Assembly (NCBI RefSeq): GCF_013362815.1
Contig: NZ_JABFVK010000082.1
Location: 1 to 47,014, forward strand
Source: Hamadaea sp.
GTDB taxonomy: Bacteria; Actinomycetota; Actinomycetes; Mycobacteriales; Micromonosporaceae
Length of the DNA: 47,014 nucleotides
Direction: 5' to 3'
Positions 23,424 through 31,460 of this stretch are shown here, one piece after another; within the stretch, counting starts at the first letter, position 1; the number at the start of each line of letters is the position of its first letter. The notes beneath the pieces were generated by a model that ran no database searches, was not told where the DNA came from, and saw only the letters and a program-made list of their open reading frames with translations. A program made the translations under genes and the position numbers.

Positions 23424-24071
23424 GTGGGACGACCCAGGGAACACGGCGACCAGACCCGCGACGCATTGCTGAGCGCGGCGGCCGCCGTGCTGCACAGCGA
23501 GGGCCCGGCGGCGATCAGCGTCCGGCGGGTCGCCGACGAGGCCGGGACCAGCACCCGGGCGGTCTACAGCCTGTTCGGCGACAAGAGCGGCCTGCTGACC
23601 GCGCTCGCCCACGAGGCGGCCGAGATCATGCGGCGTCATCATGAGGCGGTCCCCGAGGAGGACGACCCCGTCGACGAACTCCCCGGGCTCGTGCTCGCCT
23701 ACCGGGCCGCCGCCCTCGAACGCCCGCACCTGTACGGCATCTATCTCGGCGAAGGCGTCGACCTCGACCACGACACCCAGGCGCTCTACTACCGCAGCTT
23801 CGATCGCGTTCTGCGTACGCTGCGCCGCGCCGCCGCCTCCGGCCGGCTCGGCGGCCACGATCCGGTCGACGTCGGCCGCCACCTGTGGGCCCTGGTCCAC
23901 GGTCTGGCCTCGCTGGAGCTCAAGGGATTCCTCGGCGATCCGGCGCGGGCGCGGCAGCTGTGGCTGGAGTCGCTCGCCGCCACCCTCCGGGGGTACGCCG
24001 ACTCACCCGTCCGGCGTGAGCGGCACAATGACGCACATGACCGACGGGGGGCAGCTGCGCGTACAAGCTGA
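23424..24071 (+). CDS. TetR/AcrR family transcriptional regulator
   Basis: 215 residues. The N-terminal helix-turn-helix (about 10-55) is typical: RDALLSAAAAVLHSEG, then ISVRRVADEAGTSTRAVYSLFGDKSGLL. The C-terminal ligand domain ends with DVGRHLWALVHGLASLELKGFL, the pattern of the TetR_C group with a WHG-like motif (ALVHGLASLEL). The GTG at 23424 has TATCCT 7 nt upstream, so the transcript is probably leaderless. The overlapping palindromes just upstream make it a likely repressor of itself and of the divergent monooxygenase. The last 35 bp overlap the start of the next gene. Confidence 0.93.
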   Translation: MGRPREHGDQTRDALLSAAAAVLHSEGPAAISVRRVADEAGTSTRAVYSLFGDKSGLLTALAHEAAEIMRRHHEAVPEEDDPVDELPGLVLAYRAAALERPHLYGIYLGEGVDLDHDTQALYYRSFDRVLRTLRRAAASGRLGGHDPVDVGRHLWALVHGLASLELKGFLGDPARARQLWLESLAATLRGYADSPVRRERHNDAHDRRGAAARTS

Positions 24072-25266
24072 GGATCTGATCCGCGCCGGAGATCACGCGG
24101 AGCTGATCGAACTCGCGCCGAGGCTGCGCGAGGACGAGTTCTGGGCGCATCAGTGGGCGCCGTCGTGTGCGATCGCGGCCGCCCGGCTGGGTCGCCGCGA
24201 CGAGGCGCGGACGCTCTTCACCGAGGCGCTCGATCGCGGTTTCTTCCAGCCGGAGCTGTTCGACGGCGCGATCGAGCAGGCGTTCGCCGACGATCCGGAC
24301 TGGCCACGGTGGCAGGCGAGGCTCGCCGCGAACCTGCCGCCCGCGCCGGTGGAGATCCTCGTGTGGCCGTCGCTGACGCCGAAGCTGCCGCTGGAGCTCT
24401 TCCGCACCACCCCCGATCGCGAGGAACAACTGCGCGCGCTGTTGCCGGAGTTGACGGGGTCCTCGTGGCAGCGCGCCGTGACGTTGCTGCACTGGGTGGC
24501 GCAGCGGTGGGAGCACGCCAACGATCACGTCGAAGCCCAGGCGGACGCCGTCGACGTCCTGCGCCACGTCGACGAGGACGGTCTCCGGTTCGCTTGCGTC
24601 GAATACAGCACCGTGTTGTCACACGCGCTCAACGCGGCCGGGATTCCGGCCCGCCGGCTCGATCTGCGGCAGCCGAATTATCACGCCGGATGGGCCAAGG
24701 GTCACGTCGTCAGCGAGGCCTGGATCGACGACTTCGGCAAGTGGGTGCTGCTCGACGGGCAGAACGGCGCGTACTGGTCGTTCGGCTCGACGCCGATGTC
24801 CACACTGGAACTCCAGCAGGCTTTCGCCGACGGGCGGCAGCCGGATCTGCGCACGCCGGACGGTCCCGCGCCGCAGGCGGTGACCGCGTGGTGGTTCAGC
24901 TACTTCCACCAGATCGGCACCACCGGCGCGACCTGGGCCCGGCCGCCGTTCGTACCGCACTTCCAGTACACACTCCACCCCAGCATGCTCCTCGCCGGGT
25001 CGCCCCAGGACGTCTACCCCGATCTCGCGGAGATCGGCCTCAGCATCGACGTCCGCGCTGGAGCGGCGGCCACGCGCTTGTTCAGCCGGCATCCGTTCAC
25101 CATCGGGTACGCCGTTCACCACGACGGTCGACACCAAGTGGTCGACGGGGCGGACCCGGTCTGGCCGTTGCCGGCGACCCCCGGTACGCACACGGCAACC
25201 GTCGCTGTGCGTACGCCGAACGGCGAGCTGACGCCGCAGCCGCTCGTGTTCCGGGTGACCGGCTGA
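24037..25266 (+). CDS. Transglutaminase-like domain protein
   Basis: 409 residues from the ATG at 24037 (another ATG lies at 24028). A helical N-terminal region is followed by a transglutaminase/papain-like core with Cys187 (FACVEYSTVLSHALNAAGIPAR), His223 (GHVVSEAW) and Asp240 (KWVLLDGQ), a complete Cys-His-Asp arrangement. The C-terminal part (about 330-409) is rich in beta strands and may be an Ig-like domain. No signal peptide is visible. Bacterial members are often peptidases or amidases; the substrate is unknown. CACAAT lies 7 nt before the chosen ATG. The gene overlaps the TetR gene by about 35 bp and may be co-transcribed with it. Confidence 0.82.
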   Translation: MTDGGQLRVQAEDLIRAGDHAELIELAPRLREDEFWAHQWAPSCAIAAARLGRRDEARTLFTEALDRGFFQPELFDGAIEQAFADDPDWPRWQARLAANLPPAPVEILVWPSLTPKLPLELFRTTPDREEQLRALLPELTGSSWQRAVTLLHWVAQRWEHANDHVEAQADAVDVLRHVDEDGLRFACVEYSTVLSHALNAAGIPARRLDLRQPNYHAGWAKGHVVSEAWIDDFGKWVLLDGQNGAYWSFGSTPMSTLELQQAFADGRQPDLRTPDGPAPQAVTAWWFSYFHQIGTTGATWARPPFVPHFQYTLHPSMLLAGSPQDVYPDLAEIGLSIDVRAGAAATRLFSRHPFTIGYAVHHDGRHQVVDGADPVWPLPATPGTHTATVAVRTPNGELTPQPLVFRVTG

Positions 25267-25272
25267 GTGTGC

Positions 25273-25298
25273 CGGGCTGACCGCATTGCGTTAGCCCG
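25273..25298. terminator. Interrupted hairpin after the transglutaminase-like gene
   Basis: CGGGCT (25273-25278) pairs with AGCCCG (25293-25298); CGCA (25282-25285) pairs with TGCG (25287-25290) inside. It lies 6 bp past the stop codon and is a plausible terminator. Confidence 0.45.
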
Positions 25299-25351
25299 CA
25301 CCGAGATCCGGGTATGCGGGCGGGCACACGGCCGGCCGGAGGTGGTTCACG

Positions 25352-25597
25352 GTGCTCACGAGCGAGGAGCGGCGTCAGCTCGCCGAGATCGAACGCAATC
25401 TGGAGTTGGGCAGCCCCCGGCTGGCGGTCGCGCTGTCGCGGGGCGAGCTGCCGCCCGGGCGGTGGCCGCTGGTGGTCTGCGCCGCCGCCTGGTGCCTGAT
25501 GCCCCTGGCTGTCGTGCTGGTGGGCGCGCTCATCACGGCCATGGTCGCGGTGGTCCTGGCGTCGGTCACCGCCCGGCTCTGGTACACCCGGCGCTGA
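25352..25597 (+). CDS. DUF3040 family small membrane protein
   Basis: 81 residues beginning MLTSEERRQLAEIERNLE, the hallmark of actinobacterial DUF3040 proteins, followed by an amphipathic stretch and one or two membrane helices (about 43-75: WPLVVCAAAWCLMPLAVVLV and the following Ala/Val-rich helix). The function is unknown. The GTG start is supported by GGAGG at 25338-25342 with a 9-nt spacing. The gene stands alone between a terminator-like hairpin and the MaoC gene. Confidence 0.87.
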   Translation: MLTSEERRQLAEIERNLELGSPRLAVALSRGELPPGRWPLVVCAAAWCLMPLAVVLVGALITAMVAVVLASVTARLWYTRR

Positions 25598-25654
25598 GCC
25601 GGCGCGGCGGGCCGTAAGATCACAGGGGTCCGCGCACCCGAGGAGCCGTAGCCG

Positions 25655-26143
25655 ATGACCCAGACGATTCACGTCCGTGACCTCGCCGCCCAGCTCGGCG
25701 AACCGCTCGGCACCAGCTCCTGGCACGAGATCACGCAGAAGCAGGTCGACCTGTTCGCCGACGCGACCTGGGACCACCAGTGGATCCACGTCGACCCGGA
25801 ACGGGCGGCCACCGGCCCCTACGGCGGCACGATCGCCCACGGCTTCCTCACGATCTCGCTCGCGCCCTCGCTGATCGGTGAGGTGTTCGAGATCGACGGC
25901 ATCGACATGATGGTCAACCAGGGACTACGCGAGCTGAAGCTGCGCGCCGCCGTTCCGGTCGGATCGCGCGTACGGCTGTCGGCGACGCTGACCGGTCATC
26001 GGCCGCGCCCGCGCGGCTTCACCGAGCTGGTGCTCGGCCTGGTCTACGAGGTCGAGACGGGCGACAAGATCCAGAAGGCGGCGACCGGGGAGATCGTGCT
26101 GCTCGTGCACGAGCCCGAGACGAACGGCGAGAACGCCGCCTGA
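25655..26143 (+). CDS. MaoC-like hydratase/dehydratase
   Basis: A 162-residue single hot-dog domain. The hydratase 2 motif is visible as FADATWDHQWIHVDPERA, with Asp and His of the catalytic pair, followed by YGGTIAHGFLTISLAP. This is the type that hydrates 2-enoyl-thioesters, on CoA or acyl carriers. AGGAG (25641-25645) precedes the ATG by 9 nt, and TAAGAT (25615-25620) is a likely -10 element giving a short leader. No other fatty-acid genes are adjacent, so the pathway is not set by context. Confidence 0.9.
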   Translation: MTQTIHVRDLAAQLGEPLGTSSWHEITQKQVDLFADATWDHQWIHVDPERAATGPYGGTIAHGFLTISLAPSLIGEVFEIDGIDMMVNQGLRELKLRAAVPVGSRVRLSATLTGHRPRPRGFTELVLGLVYEVETGDKIQKAATGEIVLLVHEPETNGENAA

Positions 26144-26150
26144 GCGACCG

Positions 26151-26606
26151 CTAGGCCGGCTGCGCAGCCGGCAGGCGATGCAGCGCGCCGACCAACGGCG
26201 CGAGTTCGGGCAGGCGCCCGGCCTCGGCGAGCGCGTCCGCCAGCACCTCGTCGTGGGTGGGCCGGGCCTGATCCAGCGCCGTCGACCCGGTCGGCGTGAG
26301 CTCGGTGTAGATGCCCCGGCGGTCGTCGGCGCACAGCACCCGGGTGAGCAGCCCCCGCTCCTCCAGCCGGTTCACCAGGCGGGTCGTGGCGCTGCTCGAC
26401 AGGGCCGCCGCCCGGGCCAGCTGCTGCATGCGCATGTGCCAGCCGTCCTGCCGGGACAGCGCGTCCAGCACCGTGAACTCCACCACCGACAGGCCGTGCC
26501 GGGCCTGCAACGCCTTCTCCAGCGCGGTGTCGATCAGGCCGTGCAGCGCGGCGAGCGTGCGCCAGCCCTGTGCGCGGATCTCTACGGCGTCATCGGCGAT
26601 GCCCAT
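26151..26606 (-). CDS. MarR family transcriptional regulator
   Basis: 151 residues with a winged-helix core (about 35-105): LSVVEFTVLDALSRQDGWHMRM, QQLARAAALSSSATTRLVNRLEERGLL, and the wing ADDRRGIYTELTPTG. The ATG at 26606 has TACTAT (26618-26613) exactly 6 nt upstream, so it is read from a leaderless start. It is divergent from an MFS exporter with 66 bp between starts; MarR-type repressors commonly control such neighbours, and inverted-repeat sequence covers both start regions. Confidence 0.93.
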   Translation of the reverse strand: MGIADDAVEIRAQGWRTLAALHGLIDTALEKALQARHGLSVVEFTVLDALSRQDGWHMRMQQLARAAALSSSATTRLVNRLEERGLLTRVLCADDRRGIYTELTPTGSTALDQARPTHDEVLADALAEAGRLPELAPLVGALHRLPAAQPA

Positions 26607-26608
26607 GC

Positions 26609-26670
26609 CCCGATAGTACCAGTGAGCAGGAGCACGCTTGCGCGGATATACGGCGTGTGCAACTATCGGG
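26609..26670. promoter_or_regulatory. Divergent MarR/MFS promoter region
   Basis: CCCGATAGT (26609-26617) and ACTATCGGG (26662-26670) are perfect 9-bp inverted repeats, each holding the -10 of the gene it faces (TACTAT for marR, AACTAT for the exporter) and the bases up to the start codon. They may be MarR sites or simply matching leaderless promoters. Confidence 0.55.
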
Positions 26671-26672
26671 TC

Positions 26673-27887
26673 ATGCCGCGGAAAATGCCATTGGGCCTGC
26701 TCGCACTGGCCATCGGAGGGTTCGGCATCGGCCTGACCGAGTTCGTGCTCATGGGACTGCTGCCGGAGGTCGCCGCCGACTTCCAGGTGACCGAATCGGT
26801 CGCGGGCTGGCTGATCTCCGGGTACGCCCTGGCGGTGGCGGTCGGGGCGATCGGGCTCACCGCCGCGGTCACCCGCCTCGGCCGCAAACAGGTGCTGATC
26901 GGCCTGATGGCACTCTTCATCGCGGGCAATCTCACGTCGGCCCTCGCCGGAACCTACGAGGTGATGATGGCGAGCCGGGTGCTGGCCGCGCTCAGCCACG
27001 GCGCGTTCTTCGGCATCGGCTCGGTCGTCGCCGCGAGTCTCGTCGAGCCGTCCCGCCGGGCGGGTGCGATCGCGATGATGTTCACCGGCCTGACCGCCGC
27101 CAACGTGCTCGGGGTCCCCTTCGGCACCTTCCTGGGTCAGCAGCTCGGCTGGCGGGCCACGTTCTGGGCGATCACCGGCATCGGCGTCGCCGCCCTGATC
27201 GGCGTCGCGACGCTGGTCCCCGCGCAGTCCTTGGCCCAGCCGTCCGGCGGACTGCGGCGCGAGCTGCGCGCCTTCGCCGAACCGCAGGTGTGGTTCTCGC
27301 TACTGATGACGGTGCTCGGATTCGGCGGCATGTTCGGCGCGTTCACCTACATCGCGTACACCCTGACAGCCGTGAGCGGGTTCGCCACCGGCACGGTCCC
27401 CTGGCTGCTGGTGCTGTTCGGGGCGGGCCTGTTCGCCGGCAACTCCCTCGGTGGCCGCGGCGCCGACCGCTCCATCCCGCGTACGCTCGCGGTCGTCCTG
27501 GCGGGACTCACGACGGTGATGGCGGTCTTCGCGCTGACCGCCAGCAGCCAGACCCTGACGGTCATCGCCCTGTTCCTGATGGGGGCCTTCGGCTTCGCGA
27601 CCGCCCCGGGCCTGCAGATGCGCATCATGAAGTACGCAGGCCAGGCCCCCACCCTCGCGTCCGGCTCCAACATCGCGGCCTTCAACGTGGGCAACGCCCT
27701 CGGAGCCTGGCTGGGCGGCCTCACGATCACCGCCGGTCTCGGGTACGCCGCCACCCTGTGGGCCGGGGCCGCGATGAGCTTCGGCGCGCTCGTGGTCCTC
27801 GGCGTGGCCACCGTGACGGCCCGGCGTCGTCCGTCCACGTTCGACATCGAGCGCACCGGGATGGAGCAGCCCGCCGTCGCTCCTTAG
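26673..27887 (+). CDS. MFS transporter (DHA1 / AraJ-YdhP type exporter)
   Basis: 404 residues with twelve predicted membrane helices. The N-terminal GIGLTEFVLMGLLPEVAADF matches the drug:H+ antiporter-1 sugar/drug efflux group (AraJ, YdhP, CmlA relatives). The loop 2-3 motif is TRLGRKQVLIG, and helix 5 has the motif C-like GVPFGTFLGQQLGWRATFW. It probably exports a small hydrophobic compound. The start (ATG 26673) has AACTAT 6 nt upstream and no Shine-Dalgarno site. It is divergent from and probably repressed by the adjacent MarR regulator. Confidence 0.9.
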   Translation: MPRKMPLGLLALAIGGFGIGLTEFVLMGLLPEVAADFQVTESVAGWLISGYALAVAVGAIGLTAAVTRLGRKQVLIGLMALFIAGNLTSALAGTYEVMMASRVLAALSHGAFFGIGSVVAASLVEPSRRAGAIAMMFTGLTAANVLGVPFGTFLGQQLGWRATFWAITGIGVAALIGVATLVPAQSLAQPSGGLRRELRAFAEPQVWFSLLMTVLGFGGMFGAFTYIAYTLTAVSGFATGTVPWLLVLFGAGLFAGNSLGGRGADRSIPRTLAVVLAGLTTVMAVFALTASSQTLTVIALFLMGAFGFATAPGLQMRIMKYAGQAPTLASGSNIAAFNVGNALGAWLGGLTITAGLGYAATLWAGAAMSFGALVVLGVATVTARRRPSTFDIERTGMEQPAVAP

Positions 27888-27982
27888 TGCGATGCTCAGG
27901 CGGGCGAAACGGTCATGCGGGACAGCAGAGATCGACCGATAGCACTACCATCGGCGTCCACAACCACCCTTCGGAGGCCGCC

Positions 27983-28432
27983 GTGGACGTACCGACTCTC
28001 GCCACCCGCGTCGTCGACACCCTCGCCCGGGAGAAGACCCGGATGCAGGGCCGGGTCTCCGCCAAGCGCAAGGCGATCGCCCGGGCGACGCTCCACCGGG
28101 TCGTGGCCGACCGGCTGCGTCGGTCGGCCGCCGGAGCCGACGCCTTCGCCCGGTTCGAGGCCGAGTGGACCGATCCCGAGGCGCAGCGGGCGACGACCGA
28201 GGTGCTGGCCGCCGAGGCCGCCCGCGATCCGCAGTACGCCCTGGAGCTGCTGAACCGGTGGAAGGCCGCCACCAGCTCGCCGGGTCTGGGCTGGATCGTC
28301 GCCGTCGTGGTAGTCGGCCTGCCCATGTTGTGCTGCTGCGGTTTCGTCGTCCTCCGGCCCAGCGAGTCGGCGAACCTCGTCAAGGAAATCGGCAACGGGA
28401 TCATCGACTGGGTCAACGGCGTCCTGTCGTAG
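27983..28432 (+). CDS. Unknown single-span membrane protein with a CCC cluster
   Basis: 149 residues from a GTG with GGAGG (27973-27977) spaced 5 nt. Residues 1-100 are charged and helical (AREKTRMQGRVSAKRKAIA, then LHRVVADRLRRSAAG), followed by one hydrophobic helix, LGWIVAVVVVGLPMLCCCGF, carrying three successive cysteines that could be acylated. A short tail, NLVKEIGNGIIDWVNGVL, is amphipathic. I do not recognise a family. Codon usage is typical for the genome, and the gene ends 2 bp from the convergent GntR gene. Confidence 0.65.
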   Translation: MDVPTLATRVVDTLAREKTRMQGRVSAKRKAIARATLHRVVADRLRRSAAGADAFARFEAEWTDPEAQRATTEVLAAEAARDPQYALELLNRWKAATSSPGLGWIVAVVVVGLPMLCCCGFVVLRPSESANLVKEIGNGIIDWVNGVLS

Positions 28433-28434
28433 GC

Positions 28435-28827
28435 CTACGCAGTGGGCGTACCCGTCGCTCTCGCCTGAAGCGCCCGAAGCACGGCGGCGTGGGCCTGCTC
28501 CCCGGGTACGCCGAGCCGCTGCGCGATCGCGGCGTACTCGGCGGCGGCGTCGCGGAGCCGCTCGGCTATCTGCGTCCGGCTGAGCGTCGACCGGTCGGCG
28601 ACGACGGTCCCGTGGCGTACGCGGCTCGTCACAAGCCCGGCCGCCTCCAGTTCCCGGTACGCCCGGGCGGCGGTGTTCACGGCCAGCCCCAGATCGGCGG
28701 CGAGCTGCCGGACCGGTGGGAGTTGCCGCCCAGCCGGGAGGAGCCCGGTCTCGATCATCGTCGCGAGCTGGGCGCGGATCTGTTCGTACACCGGGACGGC
28801 GCCACCGGTGTCGATCTCGACGATCAT
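28435..28827 (-). CDS. GntR family regulator, YtrA subfamily
   Basis: 130 residues. A winged helix (about 10-75) reads PVYEQIRAQLATMIETG, LPPVRQLAADLGLAVNTAARAY and the wing RHGTVV; a short C-terminal helical tail without a large effector domain assigns the YtrA type. Such regulators usually repress an adjacent membrane-protein or ABC operon. Its ATG overlaps the stop of the upstream membrane-protein gene (ATGA), so the two form an operon whose promoter holds a perfect 26-bp palindrome at 29612-29637. Confidence 0.93.
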   Translation of the reverse strand: MIVEIDTGGAVPVYEQIRAQLATMIETGLLPAGRQLPPVRQLAADLGLAVNTAARAYRELEAAGLVTSRVRHGTVVADRSTLSRTQIAERLRDAAAEYAAIAQRLGVPGEQAHAAVLRALQARATGTPTA

Positions 28828-29606
28828 GCGGCCGGACGCGGGGCGGGTCTGCGGCTGCGGGCGGCGGTGATCCCGACCGCCAGCACGGCCAGTCCGGCGA
28901 CGGCGGCGACACCCGCCTCGGTGGTCCCCCGGGTGGCCAGCGCGGCGAGCGCGCAGTACGCCGCCAGCGCGAATCCGCCGCCGCTGAGCACGTGCAGCGA
29001 CCGGCTCCGGATGGCGTCGTCGGCCCGGATCACGTCGGCCGGTTCGACCGGCTGCGCCCGAAGGAGCACCTTGCGGCGTACGAGGGCCACCACCAGCACG
29101 ATCGCCAGCGCCAGTGCGGTCCAGCTGACCGTCGCCGCGGTGAGCGTGCCTTCGGCGACCGCTCCCGGCAGCACGGCGATCCCGGCGAGCGCGCCGACCG
29201 GCAGCAACCCCCACACGACCGCACTCACATAGCGTTTCGGCGTACGCGGGACAAGCGAAGCGGTGCGCCGTCGCCCGTGCACGACGATGGCGAGGTGGAT
29301 CTCGGCGGCGAGCGCGCCGGCGAACCAGCCCGCGAACAGCACCAACGGATTGAACGAGACCCGGCCCTGGGGCAGCTCGACGGCGAAGGCCACCGCCCAC
29401 CCCGTGATCAGCCCAGCACTGCGCCATCGGCGAGTCACCGCGAGATAGCGGATCACCTGATTGCCGTTGGCCGTCGTGATGGGTAGCTCATGCCAGCGCG
29501 CGAACGCCGTCAGCCGCGATCGGCTGATCGGCCCGTACGCGTGGTAGGCCGCCGCCAGGGCGGGCAGCGCGACGAGGAAGGCCGGAATGATCCACCAAGG
29601 AGTCAC
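28824..29606 (-). CDS. Multi-pass membrane protein co-transcribed with GntR
   Basis: 260 residues from the GTG at 29606 (TPWWIIPAFLVALPALAAAY). About six to seven hydrophobic helices are visible, with conserved-looking loops YHAYGPISRSRL and TPKRYVSAVVWGLLPVGALAG. It resembles the integral membrane proteins (DUF1648-type) often encoded with YtrA-family regulators, but assignment to that family is tentative. The GTG has TACATT (29618-29613) 6 nt upstream inside the operator palindrome. GGGGAG directly abuts the GTG and cannot act as a normal ribosome-binding site, so the transcript is probably leaderless. Confidence 0.75.
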   Translation of the reverse strand: MTPWWIIPAFLVALPALAAAYHAYGPISRSRLTAFARWHELPITTANGNQVIRYLAVTRRWRSAGLITGWAVAFAVELPQGRVSFNPLVLFAGWFAGALAAEIHLAIVVHGRRRTASLVPRTPKRYVSAVVWGLLPVGALAGIAVLPGAVAEGTLTAATVSWTALALAIVLVVALVRRKVLLRAQPVEPADVIRADDAIRSRSLHVLSGGGFALAAYCALAALATRGTTEAGVAAVAGLAVLAVGITAARSRRPAPRPAA

Positions 29607-29611
29607 CTCCC

Positions 29612-29637
29612 CAATGTAGCAATGTCTTGCTACATTG
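29612..29637. promoter_or_regulatory. Perfect 11-4-11 GntR operator with two embedded -10 elements
   Basis: CAATGTAGCAA (29612-29622), TGTC, TTGCTACATTG (29627-29637) is a perfect palindrome between divergent genes. Each arm contains TACATT, which ends 6 nt before the GTG at 29606 on the minus strand and 7 nt before the ATG at 29644 on the plus strand. Binding of the adjacent YtrA-type regulator would shut both promoters at once. Confidence 0.88.
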
Positions 29638-29643
29638 CACAGC

Positions 29644-30210
29644 ATGACGCTCCCCGACGAGGTGTGGCACACCCTCGATCGCGACGCCGGACGCCTGAGC
29701 CGGCGGACGTTCCGGCTGCTCGTGGTCGGTCTTGCCGTCTTGGCGCTCGCCGGCGCGACGACCGTCGCCGGATGGCAGACTTTCACCGCACCGTTGACCT
29801 TCGTGGGCAACTCCTCGAGTGAGACGATGCCTTACCCGATGCGGTTCAGCACCACGTTCGAGGTGCGCAACGACGGCCGCGTGCCGATCACGATCGAGGG
29901 GGTCGGCCGGGGTGACGAGTCGTTGAGCCTGCTCAGCGCGTGGGCGTCGCCGGAGACGGTGCCGCCGGGCGAAATGATCACCATGCACCTGGAGTACGCC
30001 GTCACCGACTGCCGCGACTACCCACACGGCAGCTGGCCGATGCCGGTGCGAGTGAAACGCCCCTGGGGTACGCAGACCTTGTACGTCATGCCGCCGTCTG
30101 AACCGAGTCCGGACGCACCCTCGGAATACTGGTTCACCGGGGAAAGCGATCCATATGCGCTGCAGTGGCAGGAGAGCTTCGTTCGGATGGTCTGCTCGCC
30201 GCGACCGTGA
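29644..30210 (+). CDS. Membrane-anchored extracytoplasmic protein, function unknown
   Basis: 188 residues. A charged N-terminus (about 1-23) is followed by one transmembrane helix, LLVVGLAVLALAGATTVAG, and then an extracytoplasmic beta-rich domain with phrases such as TTFEVRNDGRVPITIEGVG, typical of Ig-like folds. A Cys in the TDCRDYPHG loop and another in MVCSPRP may form a disulfide. I recognise no family. The start is the ATG at 29644; the upstream TTG (29635) lies inside the palindrome. It shares the operator with the divergent membrane protein-GntR operon, so the three genes should respond to the same signal. Confidence 0.75.
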   Translation: MTLPDEVWHTLDRDAGRLSRRTFRLLVVGLAVLALAGATTVAGWQTFTAPLTFVGNSSSETMPYPMRFSTTFEVRNDGRVPITIEGVGRGDESLSLLSAWASPETVPPGEMITMHLEYAVTDCRDYPHGSWPMPVRVKRPWGTQTLYVMPPSEPSPDAPSEYWFTGESDPYALQWQESFVRMVCSPRP

Positions 30211-30299
30211 GCTATCCTTGACCACGGCGTACGCTTTCCCGCGTCGCCCCGGACGAGAGCCCGCCGTACCCGGCCCAGCGAAGACGGCGCGCAGACGCC

Positions 30300-30545
30300 A
30301 TGACTCTTCTCGATTTCATCGAAATTGCCGGATCCCTGCTGATCCTGGCCGCCTTCGCCGCCGCACAGGCGGGTCGGCTCGACCTCCGCTCCCGGACCTA
30401 CCTGATCCTCAACCTCGCCGGCTCCGGGGTGCTCGCCGTGATCGCGCTCGACCAGCGGTCCTGGGGCTTCCTGCTCCTCGAAGGCACGTGGGCAATCGTC
30501 TCCGCGCTCTCGTTGCTGCGCGGATCACCGGCTGCCAAGCACTAA
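30300..30545 (+). CDS. CBU_0592-type small membrane protein
   Basis: 81 residues with two or three membrane helices: LIEIAGSLLILAAFAAAQAG-like start, LILNLAGSGVLAVIAL, and a last helix with LLLEGTWAIVSALSLL. This pattern and length fit the CBU_0592 family of unknown function. No strong Shine-Dalgarno site is seen before the ATG. The stop codon overlaps that of the convergent gene by 4 nt (CTAA). Confidence 0.75.
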   Translation: MTLLDFIEIAGSLLILAAFAAAQAGRLDLRSRTYLILNLAGSGVLAVIALDQRSWGFLLLEGTWAIVSALSLLRGSPAAKH

Positions 30546-31054
30546 CGCGCGTCGCGGTTGGCCTGCCGTCGCGCGCCCATCGCCTTGGTCGACGCGTGCC
30601 GTTTCCGCAGCGCGGGCGAGTCGGGCGCGGGACGGCTGCGCTGGCTCGGCGTACCGCGTTTGGCCGGTGGCCGTCGCGTACCGGTCGAGGCCGGAGCAGC
30701 CGGGCGGGCGGCGCGGGCCATCGCGAGCCGTTCCGCGCGGAGGGCGTTCGCGCTGGCGCGGGCAGCTGCGGCCAGCGCCCGGCTGACTCGGGCAAGCGCG
30801 TCCTCGAACACCTCGGCCGTCTCCCGGTTGCGGGTGTTCTTCGCGTGCGCCTTGCCTCGGCCGCCCACGCTGGCGACCTTCGAGGCCGCCTCCCGCCGAT
30901 ACAGGCCGACATGCTTGTCGCGGGCCCGGCGGACGCGGGTGTGCAGCTCGACCAGGCCGTCCTCGTCGAGCTGCGCGAGGTTGTCGCGCTCGGTCTCGCG
31001 CAGCAGATCCTGCTGCGCCCGGGTCAGCGAGTTCACCAAAGCCTTGGCTGCCAT
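30542..31054 (-). CDS. Basic helical protein, function unknown
   Basis: 170 residues, strongly basic. The N-terminal half is helical (AAKALVNSLTRAQQDLLRET, then LDEDGLVELHTRVRRARDKH); a middle helix is rich in Ala and Arg, and the C-terminal tail is Pro/Arg/Ala-rich (SRPAPDSPALRKRH), reminiscent of nucleic-acid-binding tails. I recognise no named family, though similar proteins seem common in actinomycetes. The ATG at 31054 has TACCGT (31067-31062) 7 nt upstream, and GGGAGG sits too close to serve as a normal RBS. The gene overlaps the convergent stop codon by 4 nt. Confidence 0.75.
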   Translation of the reverse strand: MAAKALVNSLTRAQQDLLRETERDNLAQLDEDGLVELHTRVRRARDKHVGLYRREAASKVASVGGRGKAHAKNTRNRETAEVFEDALARVSRALAAAARASANALRAERLAMARAARPAAPASTGTRRPPAKRGTPSQRSRPAPDSPALRKRHASTKAMGARRQANRDAR

Positions 31055-31137
31055 GCCTCCCACGGTAGGACACCGGCGACGCCGCCGGGCCGGATTGCCC
31101 AGGGCCGCCTTGATGGCGCCTGGGACTGCGGAAGAGA

Positions 31138-31347
31138 TCAGGCGTGCACGAACTTCAGCACCTCGTACACCAGGAAGGCCGGCCACACCAACGCCTTGAG
31201 CAGGCCGAGGACTCCCGACCAGAAGCCGTCCGCCTGCTGGAGGTAGTACACCGCCGCGCCGATGAAGCCGATGAAGTACCCACCGCCTGTGCCGCACCCG
31301 CTGCCGCCGCGCCGCCAGCGGCGTCCATGCCGATCGTCGTCGCCCAT
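31138..31347 (-). CDS. Small membrane protein, function unknown
   Basis: 69 residues: a charged, Gly/Arg-rich N-terminus followed by two hydrophobic segments, GGYFIGFIGAAVYYLQQ and LGLLKALVWPAFLVYEVL. Proteins with this GYFIGFIGAAVYY block are common small conserved membrane proteins in bacteria. AGAGGGG lies about 8 nt before the ATG. The gene is transcribed toward the basic helical protein, and co-transcription is possible. Confidence 0.7.
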   Translation of the reverse strand: MGDDDRHGRRWRRGGSGCGTGGGYFIGFIGAAVYYLQQADGFWSGVLGLLKALVWPAFLVYEVLKFVHA

Positions 31348-31460
31348 GCCGGTTCCCCTCTTTCGCCCACCGATGTCTCGCCGCTTGCCGATCCGATCGC
31401 TTGTGCACTGTCCAGTATCGATGGCGTACGCAACGAGTGGGTCACGTTCGGCGACACAGC

